Shown here piece by piece: positions 1 through 6,968 of a stretch of 7,013 bases of DNA; positions within the stretch are counted from its first letter, which is position 1, and every line of letters starts with the position of its first letter. Made by a program: the position numbers and the translations under genes. The stretch is from Acidimicrobiales bacterium (GTDB lineage: Bacteria; Actinomycetota; Acidimicrobiia; Acidimicrobiales; Iamiaceae). The DNA lies in the NCBI GenBank assembly GCA_020439605.1, contig JAGQSI010000100.1, positions 1 to 7,013 of the forward strand, given 5' to 3'. The notes below the pieces were generated by a model. That model saw nothing but the letters and a program-made list of their open reading frames with translations. It did no database searches and was not told the origin of the DNA.

Positions 1-1540
1 TTGACCCAGCTACAGCGCCTTGTGTCCACCCCTTCACTACTTCTGCTGCGGTGGCAGGTCCAGATTCTGGGTTGTGGGAGCGCACTACAAAAGACTGCGG
101 TGAGGCCTCGGCAGTAATCGTTGCGCTTATTTCCTTGGGTACTCGCCGCTGGTTGTAGCCGAGAAGGTTTATTGCCGCGCCAACCACTGGAGTTGGGCAC
201 CGGTAGTTGACCGTCAACGGGTGGTTGGCAGCAGCAGGAAAGTATTTGTCATAGGAGATGAGGAACTGCGGATCTGCCCCTGCATGGCCGTAGATGACCT
301 GGTCATCGTCACCTACAGCGAACACATCTAGGCGCGGCGAGCTGAGCAGTCTCACCAGCATCACGTGCGCCGGGGTCAGGTCCTGGAATTCATCTACAAG
401 CATGTGACGGAACTGTGGCTGAACGCGACGACGAAACTCACCATCTGATAGCAGCACCTCCACAGCGCCGTAGATCTGCTCGTCGAAGTCCACCGCACCC
501 TTACGTTCGAGAGCTTTTCGGAAGCCTTCGAACATGTTTGCCAGGCCGTCTACGTCGTCTCTTGATTCCTCCACCGAGGCGGGATCTTCCAGGCCGAGAC
601 GAACCTGGCTCAGTGCATCGAGATATGGGGCAATCACATCTGTATTGGCCCGGCGTCTTGTTGTTCCCGGTATCAACGATTCCACGATGGAGCGGCAATC
701 TCGCTCTGTGAGTACCACCGGTGGGGTGCCGCGATGCTGGGTCAGGATCCACAGGCCTAACGAGTTGAGAGTTCTGACACGAGGGCCGAAGCTACGACAG
801 CGATGCTCGAGTTCGAGCTGAGCCTCCTTGTTGTAGGCAACAGCGAGTACCGAGCCTCGGTCCCACCCACGCTCCACTAGGAGGTGTCGGAGCCGTTCTG
901 TCAGCACTCGAGTCTTGCCGGAACCTGCTGGAGCGATCACACGAGCCGGACCGCTCAGATGGCCGACTGCCTCCATCTGGTCCTGAGCTAGTTGTGCCGA
1001 TGGCAACACCGGCTCTGGATCAGTATCTAGAACCCCGCGTTCAATATTTTCTGCCGACACAACGCCAGCACCGCCTACAAGCGAGCGCTCCCACGGCCGT
1101 CTTGGACCTCCGTCTACCCACACTTCTGTCCCATCTGTGAGACGAATGTCGAAGTCTGCGCTGGGTGTTTCCACCGCTCCGAGGCGGCTTGCCTTGCGCC
1201 CCCACCACCAGATGATGGTCCCACCTCTCGCGTCATAGTTGTTGGCCCAGACCAAGTGATGGAGGCGGTCCAACCATGGCTCTGTCTCTACCCCTAGTCG
1301 CCAGGGTTCTCCCACGATGGACTCCGGGTTGCGGAATGTGGCGGGATCTACGCTCAGCTCTACCACCACGGGCTCTCGCTGCGCCCATGCCTTATGCAGC
1401 AAGCCAACCACCTGTGCTGGCTCCCTAATTGCTGGGAGGTCCACCGCCACTACTGAGGCACTGATCCAGGGAGCGGGAATTGGATCTCCCGCGTTGATCA
1501 CAACGCCTCGCCCTAAACAAACCGGTCCTGGAACAGCCAC
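1..1540 (-). CDS. UvrD/Rep-like SF1 ATP-dependent DNA helicase with N-terminal extension (3' end beyond window)
   Basis: The frame is open for 513 codons and leaves the window at position 1, so the C-terminal part is not seen. Superfamily 1A helicase motifs appear in order (residues from the GTG at 1540): Q motif LAQDQMEAV (184-192, Gln188), Walker A APAGSGKT (203-210), a motif Ia-like AVAYNKEA (from about 233), motif Ib-like TLNSLGL (from about 257), Walker B VDEFQD (382-387), motif III VGDDDQVIYGHAGAD (409-423) and motif IV VNYRCP (444-449). These are the ATP- and ssDNA-contacting motifs of UvrD, PcrA and Rep, which use ATP to move 3'-5' on DNA in repair or in clearing blocked forks. The first 180 or so residues are extra: UvrD and PcrA have the Q motif near their N-terminus. 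This part includes a Trp triplet (111-113) and I cannot assign it. An in-frame TAG at 1550-1552 limits the start. GTG 1540 is the longest choice, but GTG 1501 has a better-spaced GAGG upstream. Helicase assignment is secure; exact subfamily and start are not. Confidence 0.9.
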   Translation of the reverse strand, partial: MAVPGPVCLGRGVVINAGDPIPAPWISASVVAVDLPAIREPAQVVGLLHKAWAQREPVVVELSVDPATFRNPESIVGEPWRLGVETEPWLDRLHHLVWANNYDARGGTIIWWWGRKASRLGAVETPSADFDIRLTDGTEVWVDGGPRRPWERSLVGGAGVVSAENIERGVLDTDPEPVLPSAQLAQDQMEAVGHLSGPARVIAPAGSGKTRVLTERLRHLLVERGWDRGSVLAVAYNKEAQLELEHRCRSFGPRVRTLNSLGLWILTQHRGTPPVVLTERDCRSIVESLIPGTTRRRANTDVIAPYLDALSQVRLGLEDPASVEESRDDVDGLANMFEGFRKALERKGAVDFDEQIYGAVEVLLSDGEFRRRVQPQFRHMLVDEFQDLTPAHVMLVRLLSSPRLDVFAVGDDDQVIYGHAGADPQFLISYDKYFPAAANHPLTVNYRCPTPVVGAAINLLGYNQRRVPKEISATITAEASPQSFVVRSHNPESGPATAAEVVKGWTQGAVAGS

Positions 1541-1561
1541 GACCTCAAACTACCCAGGGGG

Positions 1562-1610
1562 ACTGACAGTGGAGCCGGAGCCAACCGTTGGGTCTAGCTC
1601 CACTGTCAGT
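1562..1610 (-). terminator. Hairpin after the surface-protein gene, probable transcription terminator
   Basis: ACTGACAGTGGAGC (1562-1575) and GCTCCACTGTCAGT (1597-1610) are perfect 14-bp inverted repeats around a 21-nt loop. The loop contains a smaller palindrome, CCAAC-C-GTTGG. The first arm to be transcribed lies 12 nt past the surface-protein stop codon, and the second ends 21 nt before the GTG at 1540. No U-run follows in the minus direction, so this would be a U-poor terminator of the kind common in actinobacteria. A leader structure acting on the helicase is the alternative. Confidence 0.65.
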
Positions 1611-1622
1611 TTGGGTTTCCGC

Positions 1623-4600
1623 CTAGTTGCTGCGGCGGAAGTTGAATCGACGCCATCCAACCATCGCTGCACCGGCTGCGATGAGACCGAAGGCCCACCC
1701 AACTAGTGGCATCGAGTTGGATCCGGTCCGAGGAAGATCTCCTCGATCAACTGTCTGGGGCTCGGGGTGAGGAGCCTCAGTGGTTGGGGCCGGAGCGGTC
1801 GTGGTTGTTTCCTCGGTCTCAGGGAGAACCTCGGGTACTTCCGCTGGCTCTGGGTCTGTGTTGTTCGAGAGGTCAGGATCAGGAGTAACCGATCCAACGG
1901 TGGCCATCGTGTCGAAGGTCATGCCGTCGGTGTCTTCTTGAACCTCAACCTCTACCTCAATGATCGAGCTGTCTCCGGGAGACATCGAGGGACGGGTGCA
2001 GGTGACTGTCTGCCCGTCGATGGTGCAGGCCCAGCCATCGCCCGAAGCACCAGTAGGCAGAAGACCTTCTGGTATCTCGTGAGTTACCTCTACCTCCATC
2101 GCAGTGGAAGGACCGTGGTTGGTGACCTCTAGTTCGAAGATCGCGGTGTCTCCGATATGGATCGCACCATCGTCATCGACCAGGCGGTTATCGATGGCCA
2201 GATCTGCCACCGGTGTCACCTCCGTGACCGCACCGTCACCAGCTACTGCTTCGTTCTCATCGTCGTCGACAACTGTTGCTTCCACGACGTCGGCTTCATT
2301 GGTGGCTTCGTCACTATTGACTGCCATCGTGAAGGAGCAGGAGTAGGTATCGCCAACCGCTATGACTCCACCTGTCTCACATGTGGTCGAGGTGATTGGA
2401 GCGGTTGTCGTTGTGATGTCGAACGGGGTACCTCCGGCTACGGAGTCCGTTAGCTTGGTGAGCGTTACCGGTTCAACACTGGTATTGGTGACTGTGACAT
2501 TGAAGGTCACACTTCCACCTGGTGCCGCTACGCTGGCGTTCCCGTTGTCCTTCGTGACCGTGATGGTGGGAAGAACATCTGTGACCGTCACCGTCTCGTT
2601 GTCTGTGGGTGTGGTTGTTCCACCGTCATCGTCGGCGAGGGTGAACGAAACCTCGTCCACAATCACATCTCCAGCGTTGCCGGTTACTGCCAGAGTGAAC
2701 GAGCAGGAGTACGTGGCTCCCGGCGCCAGCACCGTGCCAGTGACACAGTTGGTTGCGGTGACCATTCCTCCAACCTTTGTGACATCAATGGCAACACCGT
2801 CCACTAGGTCCGCTATGGCGGTGACAGTGGCTGGCTCTGCCTTGGAGGTGTTTGTGACGGAGGCATTGAAGGTAACCGAACCAGAGGGTTCTGCAACTGT
2901 TGGGTTGACAGCTGTCTTGGTGACGGTGCCCGTTGGCGGCACGTCTGTCACGTCGACCACTTCGCTGTCCGAACCAGTTACTGGTTGATCGTCGTCATCT
3001 GTGCCTGTGACTGTGACCGTGTCGGTAACCGAATCTCCGGCATTACCGGCGACTGCCAAAGTGAAGGTGCAAGAGACCTTCTCTCCAGGGTCGAGCACGG
3101 TACCGACAAGCTCGTCACAGGTTCCTGCAACATTGATTGGATCTGCGGATCCAACAACGTCTTTGATCGAATCGATCGTGACCTCATCAGAGGCCGAGTT
3201 GTTGGTGATCTCGACTGTGTAGGTGACGTTGGCTCCTGGCTCTGGGACCGAGTCAACATCTGCTGTCTTGGTAACCGTTATTGACGAGCTCACATCTTTG
3301 ACGTCAACCACTTCAGATGCTGTGCCCGATACAGGGTCCTTGTCATCGTCTGTTCCGGTGACGGTGACAATGTCGTTGACTGCATCGCCGGCATTACCGG
3401 TGACTGCCATCGTGAAGGTACATGTGACCTTCTGACCCGGGTTGAGGGTGGTGCCGATCAGCCCAGCACAGCTACCACCAACCGCAACAGCAGGCGCACC
3501 ATCAACCGAATCCACGATCGAGTCGATGGTGACCTTGTCTGCTGGCGAGGTATTGGTGATCTCAACCGTGTAGGTCACATTGGCACCGGGCTCGTTGACA
3601 GACTCAACAGATGCTGTCTTGGTGACTGCGATCGAGGAGGCGACGTTGGTGATGTCCACCGTCTCGGAACCATCGTCTGATACCGGCTTGCCATCATCAT
3701 CTGTACCGGTGACGGTGACGGTGTCTCCAACTGTGTCTCCAGCATCGCCTGTTACTGCCATCGTGAAGGTACAAGTGACCTTCTGACCCGGGTTGAGGGT
3801 GGTACCGATCAACCCAGCACAGCTACCACCAACCGCAACAGCAGGCGCACCATCAACCGAATCCACAATGGAACCAAGAGTTACCTGGTCCGCAGGCGAG
3901 GTATTGGTGATCTCAACCGTATAGGTCACGTTGGCCCCGGGCTCGGGCACGGAACCAACCGATGCTGTCTTTGTGACCAACAGCGAAGATGCGAGATCGG
4001 TGACGGTTACCGCTGCATCATCCTCATCGCTCACCGAGTTCTTGTCGTTGTCCGAGGCAGTTACCTTGACCACGTCTGTGACGATGTCTCCGGCATCACC
4101 TGACACCCCAAGGGTGAACTCACAGGTTGTACCAGCACCGGCAGCCAACGATGTACCGACCAGCGCTGCGCAGGTCCCACCAGCATTGAACGGTGTCCCA
4201 CCATTGACAGAGTCGGTGATGGCACCGATCGTCACTGCTTCTGGCGAGGTGTTCTGGATGGTCACGGTGTAGGTGACCGCACGGGTCTGACCGGGTGCGG
4301 TTTCGCTGACCGATGTGGGCGCCGCGGTCTTGGTGACCGAGATGGTGGGCTTGGTGTCGGTGACTGCCACTTCCGCAGAAGCCGATGCCGAGGTTTCGCC
4401 ATCGTCGTCACTCGCCACGACCACAACAGTGTCATCGAGATCTCCATCGTCGAGATCTGAACGATCCACCACATGGGCAATGGAGAAGGTGCAGGACTCC
4501 GTTGCCCCCGGAGCGATCGAGGTACCGATGATGGTTGCGCAGGTGCCGGCGTTGAGCTGTCCGGCAGTGACTGTTGCATTCACCGGTACGGCGCCTTCAA

Positions 4601-6956
4601 GTGCGTCTGTCAAAGAATCGACCGTCACAGCCTCGGAACCGTTGTTGGTGATCTTCACCGTGTAGGAGACGGTCCCACCTGGTTCAGCGATGGAGCTGAC
4701 AGACGGGGTCTTGGTGACACTGATCGTGGGTGCTTCGGCAGTGACTGTGACAGAGGCGTCATCGCTATCGGTGGCCTTGTTCTGGCTTGAGTCGTAGGCA
4801 TCAACGGTGACCACATCGTCGATGACGTCGCCGTTGTTGCCACTGACGGTTGCGGTGAAGGTACAAGTAGCGCTCGCTCCTGGTCCGCTAGCAGTGAGCA
4901 CCTTGTTGTCCAGTGCCCCACATGTTGTGGCAGTGATTGGTCCACCCGTTGTGGTGAGGTCTATTGCAGGCCCACCTTCAATCGAGTCCTTGATTTCTGT
5001 AATCGTGACCGGCTCGACAGAAGTGTTGGTGACAGTTACCTGGAAGGTAACTGAGCCACTGGGCTCTGCAACCGTGGCCGAGAGCGCGTTCTTCGAGACT
5101 TCAATCGTTGGAAGCGGTGCGCGGTTGGTGAAGGTACAGACCACATTCTGGCCGGGACCTACCTGAACTGAACTCGGGTTCTGTTGACCGGTACAGGTTG
5201 AACTTGCCAGGGTCCACTTGGCGGGCACAACTTCTGAAATGTTGTAGGTACCGACGCCAACCGAAGTGGTCGCTGTGGTGCCGTAACCACCAGAGGTAGC
5301 GATGTTGAAGTTGTTGAGACCGGGAACGTTAGAGGTGAACGAGAAGGTCCCGTCTGCGCCACTTGCCTGCTTTACAACGGTTATGGATCCGTTCTTTGCG
5401 GTGTTGGTGAAGGTGCAGCGCCACTGCTGGGCCTCCCCGACAGCAAGGTTTGTGGGCGATGCAGTTTCAACCTGCTGGGTAGAAAGGTTGTCGCAGGTGG
5501 CTGAGGTGGTGAACGCTGGATCTGCTGCTTCGGTCACTGTGTAGGTGCCTGGCATCACTGGGTTGAAGGTGCCGGTTTCGCCATGAGAAATGTCCTGCAA
5601 CGTCCCTACGGTCGACTGTCCTTGGGAGAGGGTGAAGTCAAACTCGTTGGGCAGCCCTGCGGGCAGAGTCTGCTTGGTTACCTGGATGGATGACGTGCGG
5701 AGCTGACGGTTGTAGACCACGCAACTAACAGCCTGCGTTTGACCCACTGAAAGGTCAAGGAGTTGATTTGGGTTCTGACTTGCGCCAGGACTGTTTTGGC
5801 CAACCGTGTTGAGAATCGTGGTGGGTGCAGTGCCATCAAGATTGTTTCTGGTGCAAACAGCTCCGTTATAGACCCACCCTGGTTTGGCGGTTTCGGTGAG
5901 ATCAACGGTTGAGGTGGACGCGCTGTCCCACAGGAACTTGGCTACGCCGTCGTTGTCTGTTGTCACAGTTGCGTTGGCACCAGACGCCGATGCTGGAGTT
6001 ACCCAGTCCAATGGGGTCGGGCTCACGTTGGCGTTGAAGGTCCATGCGTTTGCGCCGTTGGCAACCGAGGTGGTGCCGTCAGCCTTTTGGAGTTGCTTCG
6101 TGATGTTGAGTGAAGGTGCACAGAGATCACGCACGAAAGCACTTACAACTGCTTGGAGTTGCGAGAAGCTGGTGGGGATGGTGTAGTCCGCCACACCGAA
6201 CGACATGTTCGGGTTTCCGGAACCATCGAGAGTTAGTTCCTCGTCTCCGCTCATCTGGCTCAGGCGAGCCTCGCTGTTGCTATCGGTGAGACCAACACCG
6301 ATACCGAACATGTGGGATCCGCCGGCCTTGATCGCGTCAGCTTCGTACTTTGCGGCCGAGACGTTGGCGGCGTCGACGGTGTTGCCGGTGCCTGCGACCC
6401 CGTGGCTTCCGTCATTGGCGTGACCGTTTGGCTCAACCGCGTTGCGATAGGTCGGGTCACCGTCGGTGATGAACACCACTAGGTCTCCACCACCATTGGG
6501 GCTGCGTCGCACAACCTCGAGGCCATCATCCCAGTTGGTCGCACCATCGCCGGCTCCAGCCGTAGGCGCCGAATATAGGGCAGGGTCACGGAACACAACG
6601 TTGCCGACGTTTGAGGTGATGGAGCCATTAGCGGCCACACCCTGAGCCCGGTTGGCAAAGGTCACGACCTTGATTCGCGAAGGTGTTCCAACGAGAGCGG
6701 ACGCGAACAGCTGAGCCGCATCTCGAACTTGTTGAGCCTCCGTTGAGTTGATGGATCCCGAATCATCAAGCACCAGCGTTGCGTCTATTCCGCAGCCTGG
6801 TGGCAGATCCGGATTGCCGTCCGTGGCAGGGGTTGCCGACACCAACGGGGTCAACCCCGCCAGAGCCAACAGACCGGCTATGGCGGCCCACCTAACTCGC
6901 TTTGTGGACCGGCCCAAGCCGGTACCTCGGTTCTTTGGCTTTGCCAAGTTGAACAT
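1623..6956 (-). CDS. Giant LPXTG-anchored surface adhesin: VWA, three SpaA/CnaB-like domains, eight Ig-like repeats and DUF11
   Basis: About 1777 residues, exported and probably sortase-linked to the cell wall. Residues, counted from the ATG at 6956: signal peptide 1-41; VWA domain about 54-279 with a complete MIDAS (Asp64, Ser66, Ser68, Thr140, Asp165); three SpaA/CnaB-like domains 282-612; eight repeats opening with a 'PTIxVTKT...EPGxxVTYTVxITNTS' pattern at about 616, 744, 869, 990, 1107, 1224, 1340 and 1463; DUF11 about 1583-1701; Thr/Pro/Glu linker to about 1740; LPRTG 1741-1745; hydrophobic segment about 1749-1768; basic tail RRFNFRRSN. The VWA head would bind a protein or glycan ligand and the rest would form a stalk. 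The frame can open at GTG 6965, but GAGGTG sits 6 nt before ATG 6956, so I chose ATG. The protein is rich in Asp, Thr and Val, poor in Lys, and has 26 Cys, two per domain. No sortase is in view. Class and anchoring are clear; the ligand is unknown and 'adhesin' is inferred. Confidence 0.95.
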   Translation of the reverse strand: MFNLAKPKNRGTGLGRSTKRVRWAAIAGLLALAGLTPLVSATPATDGNPDLPPGCGIDATLVLDDSGSINSTEAQQVRDAAQLFASALVGTPSRIKVVTFANRAQGVAANGSITSNVGNVVFRDPALYSAPTAGAGDGATNWDDGLEVVRRSPNGGGDLVVFITDGDPTYRNAVEPNGHANDGSHGVAGTGNTVDAANVSAAKYEADAIKAGGSHMFGIGVGLTDSNSEARLSQMSGDEELTLDGSGNPNMSFGVADYTIPTSFSQLQAVVSAFVRDLCAPSLNITKQLQKADGTTSVANGANAWTFNANVSPTPLDWVTPASASGANATVTTDNDGVAKFLWDSASTSTVDLTETAKPGWVYNGAVCTRNNLDGTAPTTILNTVGQNSPGASQNPNQLLDLSVGQTQAVSCVVYNRQLRTSSIQVTKQTLPAGLPNEFDFTLSQGQSTVGTLQDISHGETGTFNPVMPGTYTVTEAADPAFTTSATCDNLSTQQVETASPTNLAVGEAQQWRCTFTNTAKNGSITVVKQASGADGTFSFTSNVPGLNNFNIATSGGYGTTATTSVGVGTYNISEVVPAKWTLASSTCTGQQNPSSVQVGPGQNVVCTFTNRAPLPTIEVSKNALSATVAEPSGSVTFQVTVTNTSVEPVTITEIKDSIEGGPAIDLTTTGGPITATTCGALDNKVLTASGPGASATCTFTATVSGNNGDVIDDVVTVDAYDSSQNKATDSDDASVTVTAEAPTISVTKTPSVSSIAEPGGTVSYTVKITNNGSEAVTVDSLTDALEGAVPVNATVTAGQLNAGTCATIIGTSIAPGATESCTFSIAHVVDRSDLDDGDLDDTVVVVASDDDGETSASASAEVAVTDTKPTISVTKTAAPTSVSETAPGQTRAVTYTVTIQNTSPEAVTIGAITDSVNGGTPFNAGGTCAALVGTSLAAGAGTTCEFTLGVSGDAGDIVTDVVKVTASDNDKNSVSDEDDAAVTVTDLASSLLVTKTASVGSVPEPGANVTYTVEITNTSPADQVTLGSIVDSVDGAPAVAVGGSCAGLIGTTLNPGQKVTCTFTMAVTGDAGDTVGDTVTVTGTDDDGKPVSDDGSETVDITNVASSIAVTKTASVESVNEPGANVTYTVEITNTSPADKVTIDSIVDSVDGAPAVAVGGSCAGLIGTTLNPGQKVTCTFTMAVTGNAGDAVNDIVTVTGTDDDKDPVSGTASEVVDVKDVSSSITVTKTADVDSVPEPGANVTYTVEITNNSASDEVTIDSIKDVVGSADPINVAGTCDELVGTVLDPGEKVSCTFTLAVAGNAGDSVTDTVTVTGTDDDDQPVTGSDSEVVDVTDVPPTGTVTKTAVNPTVAEPSGSVTFNASVTNTSKAEPATVTAIADLVDGVAIDVTKVGGMVTATNCVTGTVLAPGATYSCSFTLAVTGNAGDVIVDEVSFTLADDDGGTTTPTDNETVTVTDVLPTITVTKDNGNASVAAPGGSVTFNVTVTNTSVEPVTLTKLTDSVAGGTPFDITTTTAPITSTTCETGGVIAVGDTYSCSFTMAVNSDEATNEADVVEATVVDDDENEAVAGDGAVTEVTPVADLAIDNRLVDDDGAIHIGDTAIFELEVTNHGPSTAMEVEVTHEIPEGLLPTGASGDGWACTIDGQTVTCTRPSMSPGDSSIIEVEVEVQEDTDGMTFDTMATVGSVTPDPDLSNNTDPEPAEVPEVLPETEETTTTAPAPTTEAPHPEPQTVDRGDLPRTGSNSMPLVGWAFGLIAAGAAMVGWRRFNFRRSN
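1722..1736 (-). other. Sortase recognition motif LPRTG of the cell-wall sorting signal
   Basis: The five codons give Leu-Pro-Arg-Thr-Gly (residues 1741-1745). Downstream come about 20 hydrophobic residues (about 1749-1768) and then RRFNFRRSN, the standard three-part signal for sortase. Cleavage would fall between Thr1744 and Gly1745 and leave the protein covalently attached. The motif is of LPxTG type, not the LAxTG type used by many actinobacterial class E sortases. Confidence 0.9.
1737..1853 (-). other. Thr/Pro/Glu-rich wall-spanning linker
   Basis: Codons for residues of about 1702-1740 give a low-complexity stretch of Pro, Glu, Thr and Ala between the DUF11 domain and LPRTG. Such spacers usually cross the peptidoglycan and may be O-glycosylated. 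It ends in Arg-Gly-Asp directly before the sortase motif. Confidence 0.75.
1854..2210 (-). other. DUF11 Ig-like domain (membrane-proximal stalk module)
   Basis: Residues of about 1583-1701 open with ADLAIDNRLVDDDG and continue with the hallmark ELEVTNHGPSTA. A central GWACTIDGQTVTC and a closing PDPDLSNN follow, all features of the DUF11 family found in large bacterial surface proteins. It differs from the eight preceding repeats, which carry the VTKT/ITNTS signature. Its two cysteines lie nine residues apart. Confidence 0.85.
2217..5111 (-). repeat. Array of eight Ig-like stalk repeats within the surface-protein gene
   Basis: Eight tandem coding repeats in transcription order begin near 5111, 4727, 4352, 3989, 3638, 3287, 2939 and 2570. 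Each unit has an opening VTKT strand, then EPG and ITNTS-like segments, two Cys about 13-18 residues apart, a GxAGDxVxDxV segment and an acidic Asp-rich turn before the next unit. This resembles the DUF11/DUF7507-like repeats of bacterial surface proteins. Units 1-3 and 7-8 have diverged; units 4-6 are closely related. The repeats would set the length of the stalk. Confidence 0.85.
2940..3989 (-). repeat. Closely related tandem units 4, 5 and 6 (351, 351 and 348 bp)
   Basis: Unit 4 (3639-3989) and unit 5 (3288-3638) are in register at exactly 351 bp (117 codons) and match at 96 of 117 residues by my count. A 54-bp run is identical between them (3462-3515 and 3813-3866), and so is a 26-bp run (3544-3569 and 3895-3920). 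Residues 1029-1070 match 1146-1187 exactly. Unit 6 (2940-3287) is similar but more diverged. The pattern indicates a recent duplication or gene conversion. Confidence 0.9.
5121..6113 (-). other. Three SpaA/CnaB-like (prealbumin-type) domains with isopeptide triads
   Basis: Three modules follow the VWA domain at about residues 282-418, 422-519 and 524-612. Each has a first-strand Lys (ITKQ, VTKQ, VVKQ), a Glu in a LTETA, VTEAA or ISEVV strand, and an Asn in the last strand (VYNRQ, FTNTA, FTNRA). Lys, Glu and Asn at these places are the signature of CnaB/SpaA domains that form an internal Lys-Asn isopeptide bond. Each also has two Cys. The fold is inferred from motifs alone. Confidence 0.75.
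6120..6797 (-). other. VWA domain with complete MIDAS (putative ligand-binding tip)
   Basis: A first strand DATLVLDDSGSIN carries the DxSxS motif (Asp64, Ser66, Ser68). GATNWDDGL supplies the MIDAS Thr140, and LVVFITDGDP supplies Asp165. All metal-coordinating positions are present, so binding of a divalent metal and a ligand carboxylate, as in integrin I domains and pilus-tip adhesins, is plausible. Cys55 and Cys279 lie just outside the two ends of the domain and could form a disulfide that closes it. Confidence 0.9.
6834..6956 (-). other. Sec-type signal peptide
   Basis: The first 41 residues have a long basic n-region (KPKNRG, RSTKRVR), a hydrophobic core (AAIAGLLALAGL) and a small-residue cleavage site, Val-Ser-Ala. 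A second possible cut lies three residues later at Thr-Pro-Ala. Confidence 0.85.
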
Positions 6957-6962
6957 TTCGTG

Positions 6963-6968
6963 CACCTC
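6963..6968 (-). promoter_or_regulatory. Shine-Dalgarno GAGGTG that selects ATG 6956
   Basis: On the minus strand GAGGTG is followed by a 6-nt spacer (CACGAA) and ATG at 6956. This is near-ideal complementarity and spacing. The same GTG could itself be read as an in-frame start at 6965, but it would lack a spaced ribosome site. Confidence 0.8.

Noticed and set aside
415..821. Plus- and minus-strand short frames inside the helicase region
   Set aside because: The helicase reading frame is intact here and carries conserved sequence up to Walker B; the other frames are Arg/Pro/Ser-rich out-of-frame translations.
1..1540. Helicase considered as a broken gene because no stop is seen
   Set aside because: The frame is uninterrupted to the window edge and all expected motifs are intact, so the missing end is due to the window boundary.
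1562..1610. Inverted repeats as ends of a small mobile element
   Set aside because: The arms are only 21 nt apart, there is no flanking target duplication that I can see, and the position just after a stop codon fits a terminator.
1317..1706. Plus-strand open frame of 129 codons spanning the intergenic hairpin
   Set aside because: It overlaps the 5' end of the helicase and the 3' end of the surface gene on the opposite strand, crosses the terminator stem, and its product has no recognisable feature.
2362..2988. Long plus-strand open frame of 208 codons, with several similar ones between 3001 and 5544
   Set aside because: They lie opposite the repeat array, and their Val/Thr/Ser-rich products mirror the antisense of Thr/Val/Asp codons. 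They recur once per repeat, as shadows would, and lack ribosome sites or a recognisable domain.
2940..3989. Repeats considered as a CRISPR or satellite array
   Set aside because: The period is 351 bp, the units are in frame and continuously coding, and there are no unique spacers.
6963..6965. GTG at 6965 as the adhesin start
   Set aside because: It lies within the GAGGTG ribosome site of ATG 6956 and has no spaced ribosome site of its own; it would only add three residues before the signal peptide.
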